The notes beneath the pieces were generated by a model. It saw nothing but the letters and a program-made list of their open reading frames with translations. It searched no databases and had not been told where the DNA came from. DNA of 64,000 nucleotides from Chersky-840 sp963810195 (GTDB lineage: Bacteria > Actinomycetota > Acidimicrobiia > Acidimicrobiales > UBA8190), in the NCBI GenBank assembly GCA_963810195.1, contig CAWEMO010000004.1:186001-250000 (forward strand), read 5' to 3'. Within the stretch, counting starts at the first letter, position 1. Each line of letters starts with the position of its first letter. Shown here in pieces: positions 34,341-42,581 of the stretch. The position numbers were made by a program, and so were the translations under genes.

Positions 34341-34385
34341 CCCCTCACCTCCGAGCGGACAAACCCCGCTCGGAGGCCTGAGGGG
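34341..34385. terminator. Long perfect hairpin, likely bidirectional terminator
   Basis: CCCCTCA-CCTCCGAGCG pairs with CGCTCGGAGG-(CC)-TGAGGGG around a nine-base loop: 17 base pairs with only a two-base bulge. It is 176 bases downstream of the thioesterase stop, and its reverse side is upstream of the DUF6582 gene. There is no T-run, as is common in high-GC terminators. Two copies of CCCGCTCTACTG lie just left of it (about 34297-34322). Confidence 0.6.
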
Positions 34386-34560
34386 GACGGAGACCAACAG
34401 GAGCAGGTGTCACACGCTCCGTCCAGGTACGTCCACGACACCGGGCTCGGGCACCTCGACCACCCCCGGTTCGGGGACCTCCATCGGGCCGAGGGGCTCC
34501 ATCGGGCTGCCGGGCCTCGCCGCGAGGCTCACAAACCCCTGGCCGCGCGGGCCACGAACC

Positions 34561-34968
34561 TCAGAGCAGCACCACCTGGGTCTGGGTGACCTGGGCGACG
34601 CGCCGTCCCTCGTCGTCGGTGACATCGGTCTGCACCACGATGGTGCTGCGCCCCACGTGCAGCGGGCGCGTGGTGCCGTGCGCGGCGCCGTTGCGCACAC
34701 CCCGGAAAAAATTGGTCTTGGACTCGATGGTGGAGGTGCGAGCACCTTCGGGGAGGTTGAGGAAGGCGCACGCAGCACCGAGGCTGTCCGCCAGCGCCAT
34801 GATGACCCCGCCGTGCATCACGCCGTCGGCGGTGCAGCGCTCGGCAGCCCACGCGACGGACCCGGTGACGAGATCGGGGCCCGCTTCGTCGAGCTCGACC
34901 CCGCACGTGCGGGCGAAGGGCATGGAGTCGAGGAGCGCAGCTCCACTGGAGACTGGGCGGGGGCTCAT
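34561..34968 (-). CDS. PaaI-type hotdog thioesterase
   Basis: This 135-residue hotdog-fold protein has the PaaI/YdiI-type motif TADGVMHGGVIMALADSLG (HGG followed by the helix carrying the catalytic acidic residue), then TSTIESKTNFFRGVRNG and DDEGRRVAQVTQTQVVLL. The family hydrolyses acyl-CoA or aryl-CoA thioesters and often rescues CoA from dead-end intermediates. The start is ATG 34968 (MSPRPVSSGAALLDSMPFA), with no strong ribosome site. It sits in a CoA-ester gene neighbourhood. Its stop lies 176 bases before a strong hairpin. Substrate range cannot be told from sequence. Confidence 0.85.
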   Translation of the reverse strand: MSPRPVSSGAALLDSMPFARTCGVELDEAGPDLVTGSVAWAAERCTADGVMHGGVIMALADSLGAACAFLNLPEGARTSTIESKTNFFRGVRNGAAHGTTRPLHVGRSTIVVQTDVTDDEGRRVAQVTQTQVVLL

Positions 34969-35072
34969 GTCCGAACCGTAGGCGCGCCGGCGCTCTGTGC
35001 GCATCCAGGCGACGGTGCGGTCGCCCGCATCGCGGCGGGCGGGGCGGAGTCCGTGGCCGCTCCCGCCGGTGT

Positions 35073-36158
35073 TCAGGGCGCGATGAGGCGGGCGAGAAGG
35101 TCGATGGTCGGGTTCTCGTGGGTGAGCCAGCTGTCGTCGATGCCGAGGCGCGACAGCAGGCGGGCGGCGCGCACGAGAATCGCTCCGCTGCGCAGCGCCG
35201 CGAACGCCTCGAACCAGAGCAGGTCGGCCAGGGGCCGGCCCAGGCGCGACTCGTAGGCGGCGACGGTGGCGTCCCGGCCCGGGAACCCCGGAAGGTCCCC
35301 GCCGCAGCGGTCGACCGCCATGTCGTGGAGGACCACGAACCAGGCCAGGTCGACCTCGGCCGGCCCGATCGACGCCATCTCGAAGTCGAGGACGGCGGAG
35401 ACGCCCAGGTCGTCGCGGACGAGGACGTTGCCGAGCTGCACGTCGCCCCACAACAGTGACGGGGTCGGTTCGGGGTCCGGCACGTGGGCGCGGCACCACT
35501 CGACGCCCTCGGCGAAGACGGTCGGCGCGCTGGCGTCGCCCGCCCAGTCCAGGTACTCGGCCCAGTGCTCGACCTCCCGGGCCAGATGGCCCGCCCCAGT
35601 CGCGTCCGCACCGATCCGCGCCGACAAGATGTCGCCGCAGCCCAGGGACTCCCAGTCGAGCCGGTGGATGTGGGCCAGCACGCCGACCAATTCGTCATGC
35701 AGCCGCGCCTGGCCCGCGGGCTCGGCCTCGGCCAGCCAGCCCGACCGCAGGTAGGGCTTGTCGGCCCGGACGACGCGGCCCGCCACGCGGGGCATGACCA
35801 GGAAGGGCGCGCCCACCCACCCGTCGTCCTCCTCGACGGCGAGGGGAGCCACGGCCGGCACGCCGGCGCCGGCGAGCACGGTCTGCAGCCGTCCCTGCAT
35901 GCCCAGGTCGTAGGAGGGGAACAGGCCTTCGCCGTTCGGGGGGAGCCGCACCACCCACGAGGCGTGCTGGCTGTCCCCGGCGTGCCCCGACCCGAGGTCC
36001 CAGTCGAGCTCCACGAAGATCGTCTCGCTCGACAGTCCCGTTGCAGGTTGCACGAGAGGCGCAAGGCGCACGTCCCGGGCCTCGGGCCGCCAGTTCCGCA
36101 CCCAGCGGGTGAGCCCGTCGCGCAGCGCGTCGAGGTCGCGTGGTTCGGAGATCCCCAT
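35073..36158 (-). CDS. APH-like phosphotransferase family protein
   Basis: This 361-residue kinase-like protein belongs to the aminoglycoside-phosphotransferase/ACAD10-N family. The catalytic loop reads LLWGDVQLGNVLV (Trp where typical kinases have His in HGD) and the metal-binding segment VLDFEMASIGPAEVDLAW, so Asp and Asn are kept. Such proteins next to FadD/FadE genes phosphorylate hydroxyl groups of acyl substrates or choline-like alcohols rather than drugs. It is divergently transcribed from a FadD with only 25 bases between the two start codons. The start is ATG 36158. Confidence 0.85.
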   Translation of the reverse strand: MGISEPRDLDALRDGLTRWVRNWRPEARDVRLAPLVQPATGLSSETIFVELDWDLGSGHAGDSQHASWVVRLPPNGEGLFPSYDLGMQGRLQTVLAGAGVPAVAPLAVEEDDGWVGAPFLVMPRVAGRVVRADKPYLRSGWLAEAEPAGQARLHDELVGVLAHIHRLDWESLGCGDILSARIGADATGAGHLAREVEHWAEYLDWAGDASAPTVFAEGVEWCRAHVPDPEPTPSLLWGDVQLGNVLVRDDLGVSAVLDFEMASIGPAEVDLAWFVVLHDMAVDRCGGDLPGFPGRDATVAAYESRLGRPLADLLWFEAFAALRSGAILVRAARLLSRLGIDDSWLTHENPTIDLLARLIAP

Positions 36159-36183
36159 CCGGCCTCAAACTATCGTCGGGGCG

Positions 36184-37896
36184 ATGACGACAGTGGCCGA
36201 GCTCCTCGTGGCGCGCGCCGAGGACGACCAGACCGGCCTGCGCTTCGAGGATCAGTCGTGGAGCTGGCGCCAGGTCGTGGCCGAGTCCGCCGCCCGGGCC
36301 CGCATGCTCTCGGCATTGCGAAGAGACGAGCCGTTCCACGTCGGAGTGCTCCTCGAGAACGTGCCCGAGTACGTCTTCCTCCTCGGCGGCGCCGCGCTCG
36401 CCGGAGCCACCGTGGTGGGGATCAACCCCACGCGTCGCGGCGCGGAGCTGGCGCGCGACATCCACCACACCGCGTGCCAGCTCATCGTCACCGACGCCTC
36501 GCAGCTCCCGCTGCTCGACGGGCTCGACACCGGCGTCGGGCCCGACCGTGTCCTGCTGGCCGACGATCCGGCGTACCCGCCGGCGCGCGCCGGGGCACAT
36601 CCGCCACCCGACGATGCGCCCGCGCACCCGCCGGCACAACCGGCACCCCCGGCCGTGCCCACGGACCTGCCGGGCCCCGACACGCTCTACCTGCTGCTGT
36701 TCACCTCGGGCTCGACCGGCGCTCCCAAGGCGGTGCGCGTCAGCCAGGGGCGGATGGCCAGCCAGGCCAGCGTGATGGCGGCGGGATCGGGGTTCGGCCC
36801 TGACGACGTCATGTACTGCGCCATGCCCATGTTCCACGGCAACGCGCTCAACACCTGTGTCGTGCCGGCCATCGCGGCCGGTGCCGTGCTCGTGCTGCGC
36901 CGCCGGTTCTCGGCCTCGGGGTTCCTCCCCGACGTCAGGCGCTACGGCGTCACCTATTTCAATTACGTGGGCCGGGCCCTCGCCTACGTGCTCGCCACCC
37001 CGCCCGCCGCCGACGACGCCGACAACACCCTGCGCTTCGGCTTCGGCACCGACGGCTCCCCTCAGGACATCTCGTCGTTCAAGCGCCGCTTCGCGTGCCC
37101 GATCGTCGAGGGGTACGGGTCGAGCGAGGGGGCGATCTCGATGTCGCGGGTGCCGGGCACCCCCCGCCAGGCCATGGGGAAGCCGCCCCCGGGGACCGAT
37201 GTGGTGATCGTCGACCCCTCCACCGGCCGGGAGTGCCCGGCTGCGGTGTTCGACGACCGGGGGCTGCTTCGCAACGCGTCCGACGCCATCGGGGAGATCG
37301 TGAGCCGCGACGGGGTGTCGCGCTTCGAGGGCTACTACGCCAACGCCGAGGCCGACGCCGAGCGCACCCGGGAGGGTTGGTTCTGGTCGGGCGATCTGGG
37401 CTATCGCGACGAGGACGGCTTCTTCTACTTCGCGGGCCGCAGCGCCGACTGGCTGCGCGTCGACGGCGAGAACTTCGCGGCCGCGCCCGTCGAGCGGATC
37501 CTGGCCCGGTTCCCCGGGGTGGTCACCGCCGTGGTCCTCCCCGTCCCCGATCCCCGGACCGGCGATCAGGTCCTGGCCACCCTCGAGATGACCGACCCCG
37601 CATCCTTCGAGCCCGCCGCGTTCGGGGAGTTCCTCGCACAGCAGGCCGACCTGGGCACGAAATGGGCGCCTCGTTTCGTGCGCGTCACCGACCACATCCC
37701 ACTCACCGGTTCCGGCAAGGTCGACAAGCGTCCCCTCCGGCGCCAGTACTGGAAGACCTCGGACCCTCTGTGGTGGCGACCCCCGGTGCCACGGGGGGGC
37801 GACGTCGCCGCGTACCGCCTCCTGACCCCCGGTGACGTCGCCGCGCTCGAGGCCGAGTTCGACACCCACGGCCGCCGGGCGCTCCTCGACCTGTGA
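36184..37896 (+). CDS. AMP-forming acyl-CoA synthetase (FadD family)
   Basis: This 570-residue ANL ligase has a P-loop motif FTSGSTGAPKAVRVS (about residue 178), the adenine motif EGYGSSEGAISM, the hinge SGDLGYRDEDGFFYF, and the C-terminal lysine motif LTGSGKVDKRPL. A Pro/Ala-rich insert (about 135-165) precedes the P-loop. It resembles mycobacterial FadD17/FadD3-like enzymes, which act on steroid-derived or very long acids, but this is only by overall look. ATG 36184 sits 26 bases from the divergent start, and CAAACTAT at 36166-36173 could be a -10 giving a leaderless mRNA. It is followed by an SDR 39 bases downstream. Confidence 0.9.
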   Translation: MTTVAELLVARAEDDQTGLRFEDQSWSWRQVVAESAARARMLSALRRDEPFHVGVLLENVPEYVFLLGGAALAGATVVGINPTRRGAELARDIHHTACQLIVTDASQLPLLDGLDTGVGPDRVLLADDPAYPPARAGAHPPPDDAPAHPPAQPAPPAVPTDLPGPDTLYLLLFTSGSTGAPKAVRVSQGRMASQASVMAAGSGFGPDDVMYCAMPMFHGNALNTCVVPAIAAGAVLVLRRRFSASGFLPDVRRYGVTYFNYVGRALAYVLATPPAADDADNTLRFGFGTDGSPQDISSFKRRFACPIVEGYGSSEGAISMSRVPGTPRQAMGKPPPGTDVVIVDPSTGRECPAAVFDDRGLLRNASDAIGEIVSRDGVSRFEGYYANAEADAERTREGWFWSGDLGYRDEDGFFYFAGRSADWLRVDGENFAAAPVERILARFPGVVTAVVLPVPDPRTGDQVLATLEMTDPASFEPAAFGEFLAQQADLGTKWAPRFVRVTDHIPLTGSGKVDKRPLRRQYWKTSDPLWWRPPVPRGGDVAAYRLLTPGDVAALEAEFDTHGRRALLDL

Positions 37897-37935
37897 TGCT
37901 GGGGCGGGGCCCCGGTGACACGAGGAGCGGATGCG

Positions 37936-38790
37936 ATGGAGCTCGAGGGACGCACGGTGCTGATCACGGGCGCCAACAGCGGGATCGGCCGGGCCACGGC
38001 CTTCGAGCTGGCCCGTCGGGGGGCTCGGGTCCATGTGGCGTGCCGATCCCGCGAGCGGGCGCAACCGGTGCTCGACGCCATCGCCGCGGCGCACGGCCCG
38101 GACGCGGCGGGTTTCCTCGCCCTCGACCTGTCGGACCTGGCCTCGGTGCGCGCCGCGGCGCAGGCCTACATCGCCACCGGGGAGCCGCTGCACGTCCTGA
38201 TCGACAACGCGGGGGTGGCCGGCGAGCGGGGCCGGACGGCCGAGGGCTTCGAGCTGGCGTTCGGGGTCAACCACCTGGGGCACTTCCTGCTCACCACGAT
38301 GCTCCTCGACGTGCTGGCCGCCAGCGCGCCGGCCCGCGTGGTCGTCGTGGCCAGCGACTCGCACTACAGCGCGCGCGGCGTCGACTTCGACGACGTGCGC
38401 CGGCGCACGTCCACCCTGACCGGCCTGCGCGAGTACGGCGTGTCCAAGTTGTGCAACGTGCTCTTCGCCCAGGAGCTGGCTCGCCGGATGACCGGCACGA
38501 CTGGCACGGACGGGGCGCGGGGTGTCACCACGTACGCGCTGCACCCCGGGGTGATCGCGTCCGACATCTGGCGGCACCTGCCGTGGCCCGTCGAACCGAT
38601 CGTCAAGCGCTTCATGCGTTCCACGGAGGAGGGGGCCCGCACCTCGGTGTACTGCGCCACCGACCCCGGCCTCGCCGACGCGACAGGCCGCTACTACGAC
38701 GACTGCGCCGAGCGGGCCCCGTCCGAGCGGGCCACGCCCGAGCTGGCCGCAGAGCTCTGGGAGCGCAGCGAGGCCTGGACCGCCCCCTGA
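37936..38790 (+). CDS. Short-chain dehydrogenase (retinol dehydrogenase-like)
   Basis: This 284-residue SDR has a cofactor motif TGANSGIG at 11-18, an Arg-rich segment after beta-2 (CRSRERA, suggesting NADP), DNAG, an ASDSHY serine region and the YGVSK catalytic pair. The HPGVIASDIWRHL segment after the active site is typical of retinol dehydrogenase/WWOX-like SDRs that act on hydrophobic alcohols or ketones. ATG 37936 is preferred over the upstream GTG 37915 because GAGGAG precedes it. It is likely in an operon with the FadD before it. Confidence 0.88.
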   Translation: MELEGRTVLITGANSGIGRATAFELARRGARVHVACRSRERAQPVLDAIAAAHGPDAAGFLALDLSDLASVRAAAQAYIATGEPLHVLIDNAGVAGERGRTAEGFELAFGVNHLGHFLLTTMLLDVLAASAPARVVVVASDSHYSARGVDFDDVRRRTSTLTGLREYGVSKLCNVLFAQELARRMTGTTGTDGARGVTTYALHPGVIASDIWRHLPWPVEPIVKRFMRSTEEGARTSVYCATDPGLADATGRYYDDCAERAPSERATPELAAELWERSEAWTAP

Positions 38791-38944
38791 CCGACGGCGA
38801 CGGCGTGCCACCGCGGCCCCGGCTCGTAGTCGCGTCCCATTGGCGCGTCGCCTACAGTCGGGCACAACCGCCGGATCGCGACGTGTGAGCCGGCGAGCGT
38901 CCGGGTGCTCGCTGCAGCCGAGGGCGCGGAGGAGGAGGACGGTC

Positions 38945-39334
38945 ATGGGACTCATGGACAAGGTGAAGTCGCAGGCGACACAGCTGGCCGAGAAGGCCCA
39001 GCAGGCGGGCCAGATGGGCCAGGCGAAGCTCGTCGAGGTCCAGGCCAAGCGCAAGGGCGACGCCCTGCTGCTCGAGCTGGGGGGGATCACCTACACCCAG
39101 CGCGTGGGGCGTGCCGCCCCCGGCGGCGAGGCGCGGGCGACGGAGCTCGTCGGCCTGATCCAGGCGCACGAGGCCGAGCACGGGCCGGTGTCGGTGACCT
39201 CCGCCAACGCGGCGGTGGCCGAAGCCACCGGCGTGGTCGACCCTGCTGCGACGGCCCCGGCCCCGGCGGCCGCCCCCCCGACGAGCTCGGCGGGCCCGAT
39301 CCCCAAGGCGCAGTACGGCACGGGCGAAAGCTGA
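38945..39334 (+). CDS. Small conserved hypothetical protein, helical N-terminus and Ala/Pro-rich C-terminus
   Basis: The protein has 129 residues. The first 45 form a charged amphipathic helix (MDKVKSQATQLAEKAQQAGQ), possibly coiled coil or membrane-surface binding. The middle (LELGGITYTQRVGRA...ATELVGLIQAHEAEHG) looks like a compact folded domain. The last 35 residues are Ala/Pro-rich. ATG 38945 follows repeated GGAGG. It lies nine bases before the start of an acyl-CoA dehydrogenase and so is cotranscribed with the ACAD-kinase pair. I do not recognise a function. Confidence 0.75.
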   Translation: MGLMDKVKSQATQLAEKAQQAGQMGQAKLVEVQAKRKGDALLLELGGITYTQRVGRAAPGGEARATELVGLIQAHEAEHGPVSVTSANAAVAEATGVVDPAATAPAPAAAPPTSSAGPIPKAQYGTGES

Positions 39335-39343
39335 GGCGGATCG

Positions 39344-40654
39344 TTGGGTTGGGAGTTCTCCACCGATCCCGAGTTCCAGGCCAAGCTCGACTGGATCGAC
39401 ACCTTCGTCCGTGAGGAGGTCGAACCTCTCGACCTGTTGTGGGGCGACCGCACGTTCCATCCGCTCGACGACAAGCTGCGCAAAATCGTCGACCCGCTGA
39501 AGCAGAAGGTGCGCGACCAGAAGCTGTGGGCGTGTCACCTCGGTCCCGAGCTCGGGGGCGAGGGATACGGCCAGGTGAAGCTGTCGCTCATGAACGAGAT
39601 CCTGGGCCGGAGCCGGTGGGCCCCCATCATCTTCGGTTGCCAGGCGCCCGACACGGGCAACGCCGAGATCATCGCCCACTACGGCACCGAGGAGCAGAAG
39701 GAGCGCTACCTGCGCCCGTTGCTCGACGGTGAGATCTTCTCGTCGTACTCGATGACCGAGCCCCAGGGCGGGTCCGACCCCACCCGCTTCGAGACGCGGG
39801 CCCGGCGTGACGGGGACGAATGGGTCATCGACGGATGGAAGTTCTTCTCGTCGAACGCCAGGACCTCGGCCTTCCTCATCGTCATGGCCGTGACCGACCC
39901 CGACGTGAGCGCGTACCAGGGCATGTCGATGTTCCTGGTGCCCACCGACACCCCCGGTGTCGACATCGTGCGGAACATCGGGCTCATGGGCGAGCACTTC
40001 GGGGACGGCCACGAGGGGATGCACGCCCTCATCCACTACAACGAGGTGCGCGTGCCGGCCGAGAGCCTGCTCGGTGGGGAGGGCCAGGCCTTCGCCATCG
40101 CCCAGACCCGGCTCGGCGGCGGGCGCATCCACCACGCCATGCGCACGGTGGGGGTGTGCCAGAAGGCCCTCGACATGATGTGCGAACGGGCCCTGTCGCG
40201 CCACACCCAGGGCAGCATCCTGGCCGACAAGCAGAGCGTCCAGAACTACATCGCCGACTCCTACGCGCAGCTCACCCAGTTCCGGCTCTTCGTCTTGTAC
40301 GTCGCGTGGGAGATCGACCAGTACCAGGACTACCGCAAGGTCCGTCACGACATCGCCGCGGTCAAGGTGCTCACGGCGCAGGTGCTGCACGACATCGTGC
40401 AACGCTCCATCCAGGTCCATGGCGCGCTCGGGGTCTCGAACGAGATGCCCCTCGGTGGCTACTGGATGATGGTGCCCATCATGGGGCTGGTGGACGGCCC
40501 GAGCGAGGTGCACCGCGTCACCGTCGCCCGCCAGGTCCTGAAGCGCTACCGGGCCGCGCCCGGCGCATGGCCGACCGAGCACCTGCCCGAGAAGCTGGCC
40601 GCGGCGCGCCAGAAGTTCGCCGAGTACCTCGAGCACGAGGTCGCCAACCAGTGA
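39344..40654 (+). CDS. Acyl-CoA dehydrogenase, ACAD10/ACAD11-like
   Basis: This 436-residue ACAD has the FAD signature SMTEPQGGSDPTRFETRA, the GGGRIHHAMRTVGVCQKALDMM helix and the C-terminal IQVHGALGVSNEMPLGGYW...GPSEVHRVTVARQVLKRY. These are characteristic of ACAD10/11 and their bacterial relatives. It starts at TTG 39344 (LGWEFSTDPEFQAKLDW), nine bases after the preceding gene. Its stop overlaps the GTG of the adjacent APH-like kinase. In ACAD10/11 and in LvaA-type systems, a kinase phosphorylates a 4-hydroxyacyl-CoA and the ACAD domain eliminates phosphate to form an enoyl-CoA. The same two parts as separate genes here suggest that route. Confidence 0.9.
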   Translation: MGWEFSTDPEFQAKLDWIDTFVREEVEPLDLLWGDRTFHPLDDKLRKIVDPLKQKVRDQKLWACHLGPELGGEGYGQVKLSLMNEILGRSRWAPIIFGCQAPDTGNAEIIAHYGTEEQKERYLRPLLDGEIFSSYSMTEPQGGSDPTRFETRARRDGDEWVIDGWKFFSSNARTSAFLIVMAVTDPDVSAYQGMSMFLVPTDTPGVDIVRNIGLMGEHFGDGHEGMHALIHYNEVRVPAESLLGGEGQAFAIAQTRLGGGRIHHAMRTVGVCQKALDMMCERALSRHTQGSILADKQSVQNYIADSYAQLTQFRLFVLYVAWEIDQYQDYRKVRHDIAAVKVLTAQVLHDIVQRSIQVHGALGVSNEMPLGGYWMMVPIMGLVDGPSEVHRVTVARQVLKRYRAAPGAWPTEHLPEKLAAARQKFAEYLEHEVANQ

Positions 40655-41760
40655 CCGCGGGACCGGTGGCCGAAGACGATCCGGTCGAGGTGGCGGTCGT
40701 CGGGGGCCCGGTGGACGACGAGGTGCGCACGCGCGGGCTCGTGGACCTCGAGCGCCTGGAGAAGTTCTTCGACGACAACGGCCTGCCCGGGTCGGGCGAG
40801 CCCATCGAGGCGACGTTCATCACCGGGGGCGCGTCCAACGAGCTGTTCGAGATCCGCCGGGGCAGGCACCGCATGGCGCTACGCCGTCCGCCGCGCATCG
40901 TCCCCGCCGGGCGCAACGAGACCATGCTGCGCGAGTACCGGCTGCTCGCCGCGCTGGCCGACACCGACGTCCCCCATGCGAGGGCCCTGGCCGTGTGCGA
41001 CGACCCCGCGCTCATGGGCGGCTGCTTCTACCTGATGGAGTACGTCGATGGCTGGTCGCCCATGGGCGGTGGTGGCTGGCCCGCTCCCTTCGACGCCGAT
41101 CTCGACGCCCGCCGGGGCCTGGCCTTCGGTCTCGTCGACGGGATCGCCAAGCTGGCCAAGGTCGACTGGCGGGCGCGCGGACTCGAGGGGTTCGGCCGCC
41201 CTGACGGGTTCCACGAGCGCCAGGTGGACCGGTGGATGAGCCATCTCGCCGCCGTGCAGTTCCGCGACATCCCCGGGCTCGACACCGCGGCGCAGTGGCT
41301 GCGCGCCCATCAACCACGGAACTACGTACCCGGCATCATGCACGGCGACTACCAGTTCGCCAACGTCATGTTCCGTCACGGCGCGCCGGCCCGCCTGGCC
41401 GCCATCGTGGACTGGGAGATGGCGACGGTGGGCGACCCGCTGCTCGACCTCGGTTGGGTCATCCAGGGTTGGCTCGACGAGGACGAGGACAGGTCCGCGG
41501 GCAGCTACGTCGACTACACGGGGATGCCGTCGCGCACCGAGCTCCTCGACTACTACTCCACCGAGAGCGGGCGTGACACCGACGAGATCGACTACTACGT
41601 CATCCTGGCCCGCTTCAAGCTGGCGGTCGTCCTCGAAGCGGGGTACGCACGCGTCGTGCAGGGAACGGCGGACAATCCGAAGATGGAGGCGTTCGGCGAC
41701 GTCGTGCTCGACCTGGCGCAGAGGGCGGCGGACCTCGCCTCGACCACGTCGCTTCACTGA
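40651..41760 (+). CDS. APH-like kinase, ACAD10/11 N-domain type (putative hydroxyacyl-CoA kinase)
   Basis: This 369-residue protein has an intact kinase core: a Gly-rich start (FITGGASNELFEIRRG), the FYLMEYVDGWSPMG hinge, the catalytic loop IMHGDYQFANVMF with Brenner's HGD and Asn, and VDWEMATVGDPLLDLGW for metal binding. It is translationally coupled to the ACAD (GTGA overlap). In the human ACAD10/ACAD11 proteins the same kinase domain is fused to the ACAD and phosphorylates the 4-hydroxyl of 4-hydroxyacyl-CoA. Unlike the homologue at 35073, the catalytic His is kept. It is followed after 14 bases by an SDR. Confidence 0.88.
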   Translation: MTAGPVAEDDPVEVAVVGGPVDDEVRTRGLVDLERLEKFFDDNGLPGSGEPIEATFITGGASNELFEIRRGRHRMALRRPPRIVPAGRNETMLREYRLLAALADTDVPHARALAVCDDPALMGGCFYLMEYVDGWSPMGGGGWPAPFDADLDARRGLAFGLVDGIAKLAKVDWRARGLEGFGRPDGFHERQVDRWMSHLAAVQFRDIPGLDTAAQWLRAHQPRNYVPGIMHGDYQFANVMFRHGAPARLAAIVDWEMATVGDPLLDLGWVIQGWLDEDEDRSAGSYVDYTGMPSRTELLDYYSTESGRDTDEIDYYVILARFKLAVVLEAGYARVVQGTADNPKMEAFGDVVLDLAQRAADLASTTSLH

Positions 41761-41774
41761 GGGTACGCACGTCG

Positions 41775-42527
41775 GTGGTCCCGGACCGTTTCGACCTCAC
41801 CGGCAAGGTGGCGCTCGTGACCGGTGGCAGCCGGGGGCTGGGTCGGGCCATGGCCCTGGGGTTCGCCGCCGCGGGGGCTGACGTGGTGGTCACCAGTCGC
41901 AAGCTCGACGCGTGCCGGGCTGTCGCCGGCGATATCGAGGCCATGGGACGGCGTGCGCTCCCCTGGGCGTGCAACGTGTCGAATTGGGACGAGCTCGAGC
42001 CGCTGGCGGACGCCGCCTACGACACCTTCGGACGCGTCGACGTGCTCGTCAACAACGCCGGCATGTCCCTCCTCTACGGCGACGTCACCGAGGTCACCGA
42101 GGCCATGTGGGACAAGGTGGTGAACCTGAACCTCAAGGGCGTCTTCCGGCTCACCGCGCTCGTCGGCAGCCGCATGGTGCGCGACGGCGGTGGGTCGGTG
42201 ATCAACGTGTCGAGCGTGGGGTCGGTCCGCCCCACCCCCGAGATCCTGCCCTATGCGGCCGCCAAGGCCGGGGTGAATTCCCTGACGGCCGGGTTCGCAC
42301 GCGCGCTGGGCCCGACGGTGCGGGTCAACTGCATCATGGCAGGGCCCTTCCTCACCGACGTCACCAAGGCCTGGACACCCGAGGTCTTCGAGTCGGGGGC
42401 GCAGCGCCATGCCCTGCAGCGCTTCGGGGACCCCGACGAGGTGGTGGGGACCGCGCTGTACTTCGCCAGCGACGCGTCGAGCTTCACGACGGGACAGGTC
42501 CTGCGCGTCGACGGCGGCATCCCCTGA
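41775..42527 (+). CDS. Short-chain dehydrogenase/reductase (FabG-like)
   Basis: This 250-residue classical SDR has TGGSRGLG at 16-23, NNAG, a catalytic Ser in NVSSVGS, YAAAK, and the FabG-type end (SDASSFTTGQVLRVDGGIP). It probably oxidises a hydroxyacyl-CoA or reduces a 3-oxoacyl intermediate, and completes the ACAD-kinase-SDR operon (39344-42527). The start is GTG 41775 without a strong ribosome site, close behind the kinase stop. The cofactor is not obvious; SRK after beta-2 would favour NADP. Confidence 0.88.
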   Translation: MVPDRFDLTGKVALVTGGSRGLGRAMALGFAAAGADVVVTSRKLDACRAVAGDIEAMGRRALPWACNVSNWDELEPLADAAYDTFGRVDVLVNNAGMSLLYGDVTEVTEAMWDKVVNLNLKGVFRLTALVGSRMVRDGGGSVINVSSVGSVRPTPEILPYAAAKAGVNSLTAGFARALGPTVRVNCIMAGPFLTDVTKAWTPEVFESGAQRHALQRFGDPDEVVGTALYFASDASSFTTGQVLRVDGGIP

Positions 42528-42545
42528 CGCAGCCGGGCTGTGGGG
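42521..42545. terminator. Hairpin at the SDR stop codon
   Basis: CCCC-TGACG-CAGC-CGG-GCTG-T-GGGG is a two-part stem enclosing the TGA stop (42525-42527). A second dyad, CCCGA-GCCG-TCGGG, lies further right. It separates the SDR from the convergent NUDIX gene. Confidence 0.4.
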
Positions 42546-42581
42546 AGCGGTCGCGAGCCCGCCCGAGCCGTCGGGAGCCGC

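Noticed and set aside
34410..34560. Pro/Glu/Val repeat peptide (EVPEPGVV units) on the minus strand after the thioesterase
   Set aside because: Short repeats with no ribosome site of good quality and out of frame with the thioesterase; treated as non-coding repeat.
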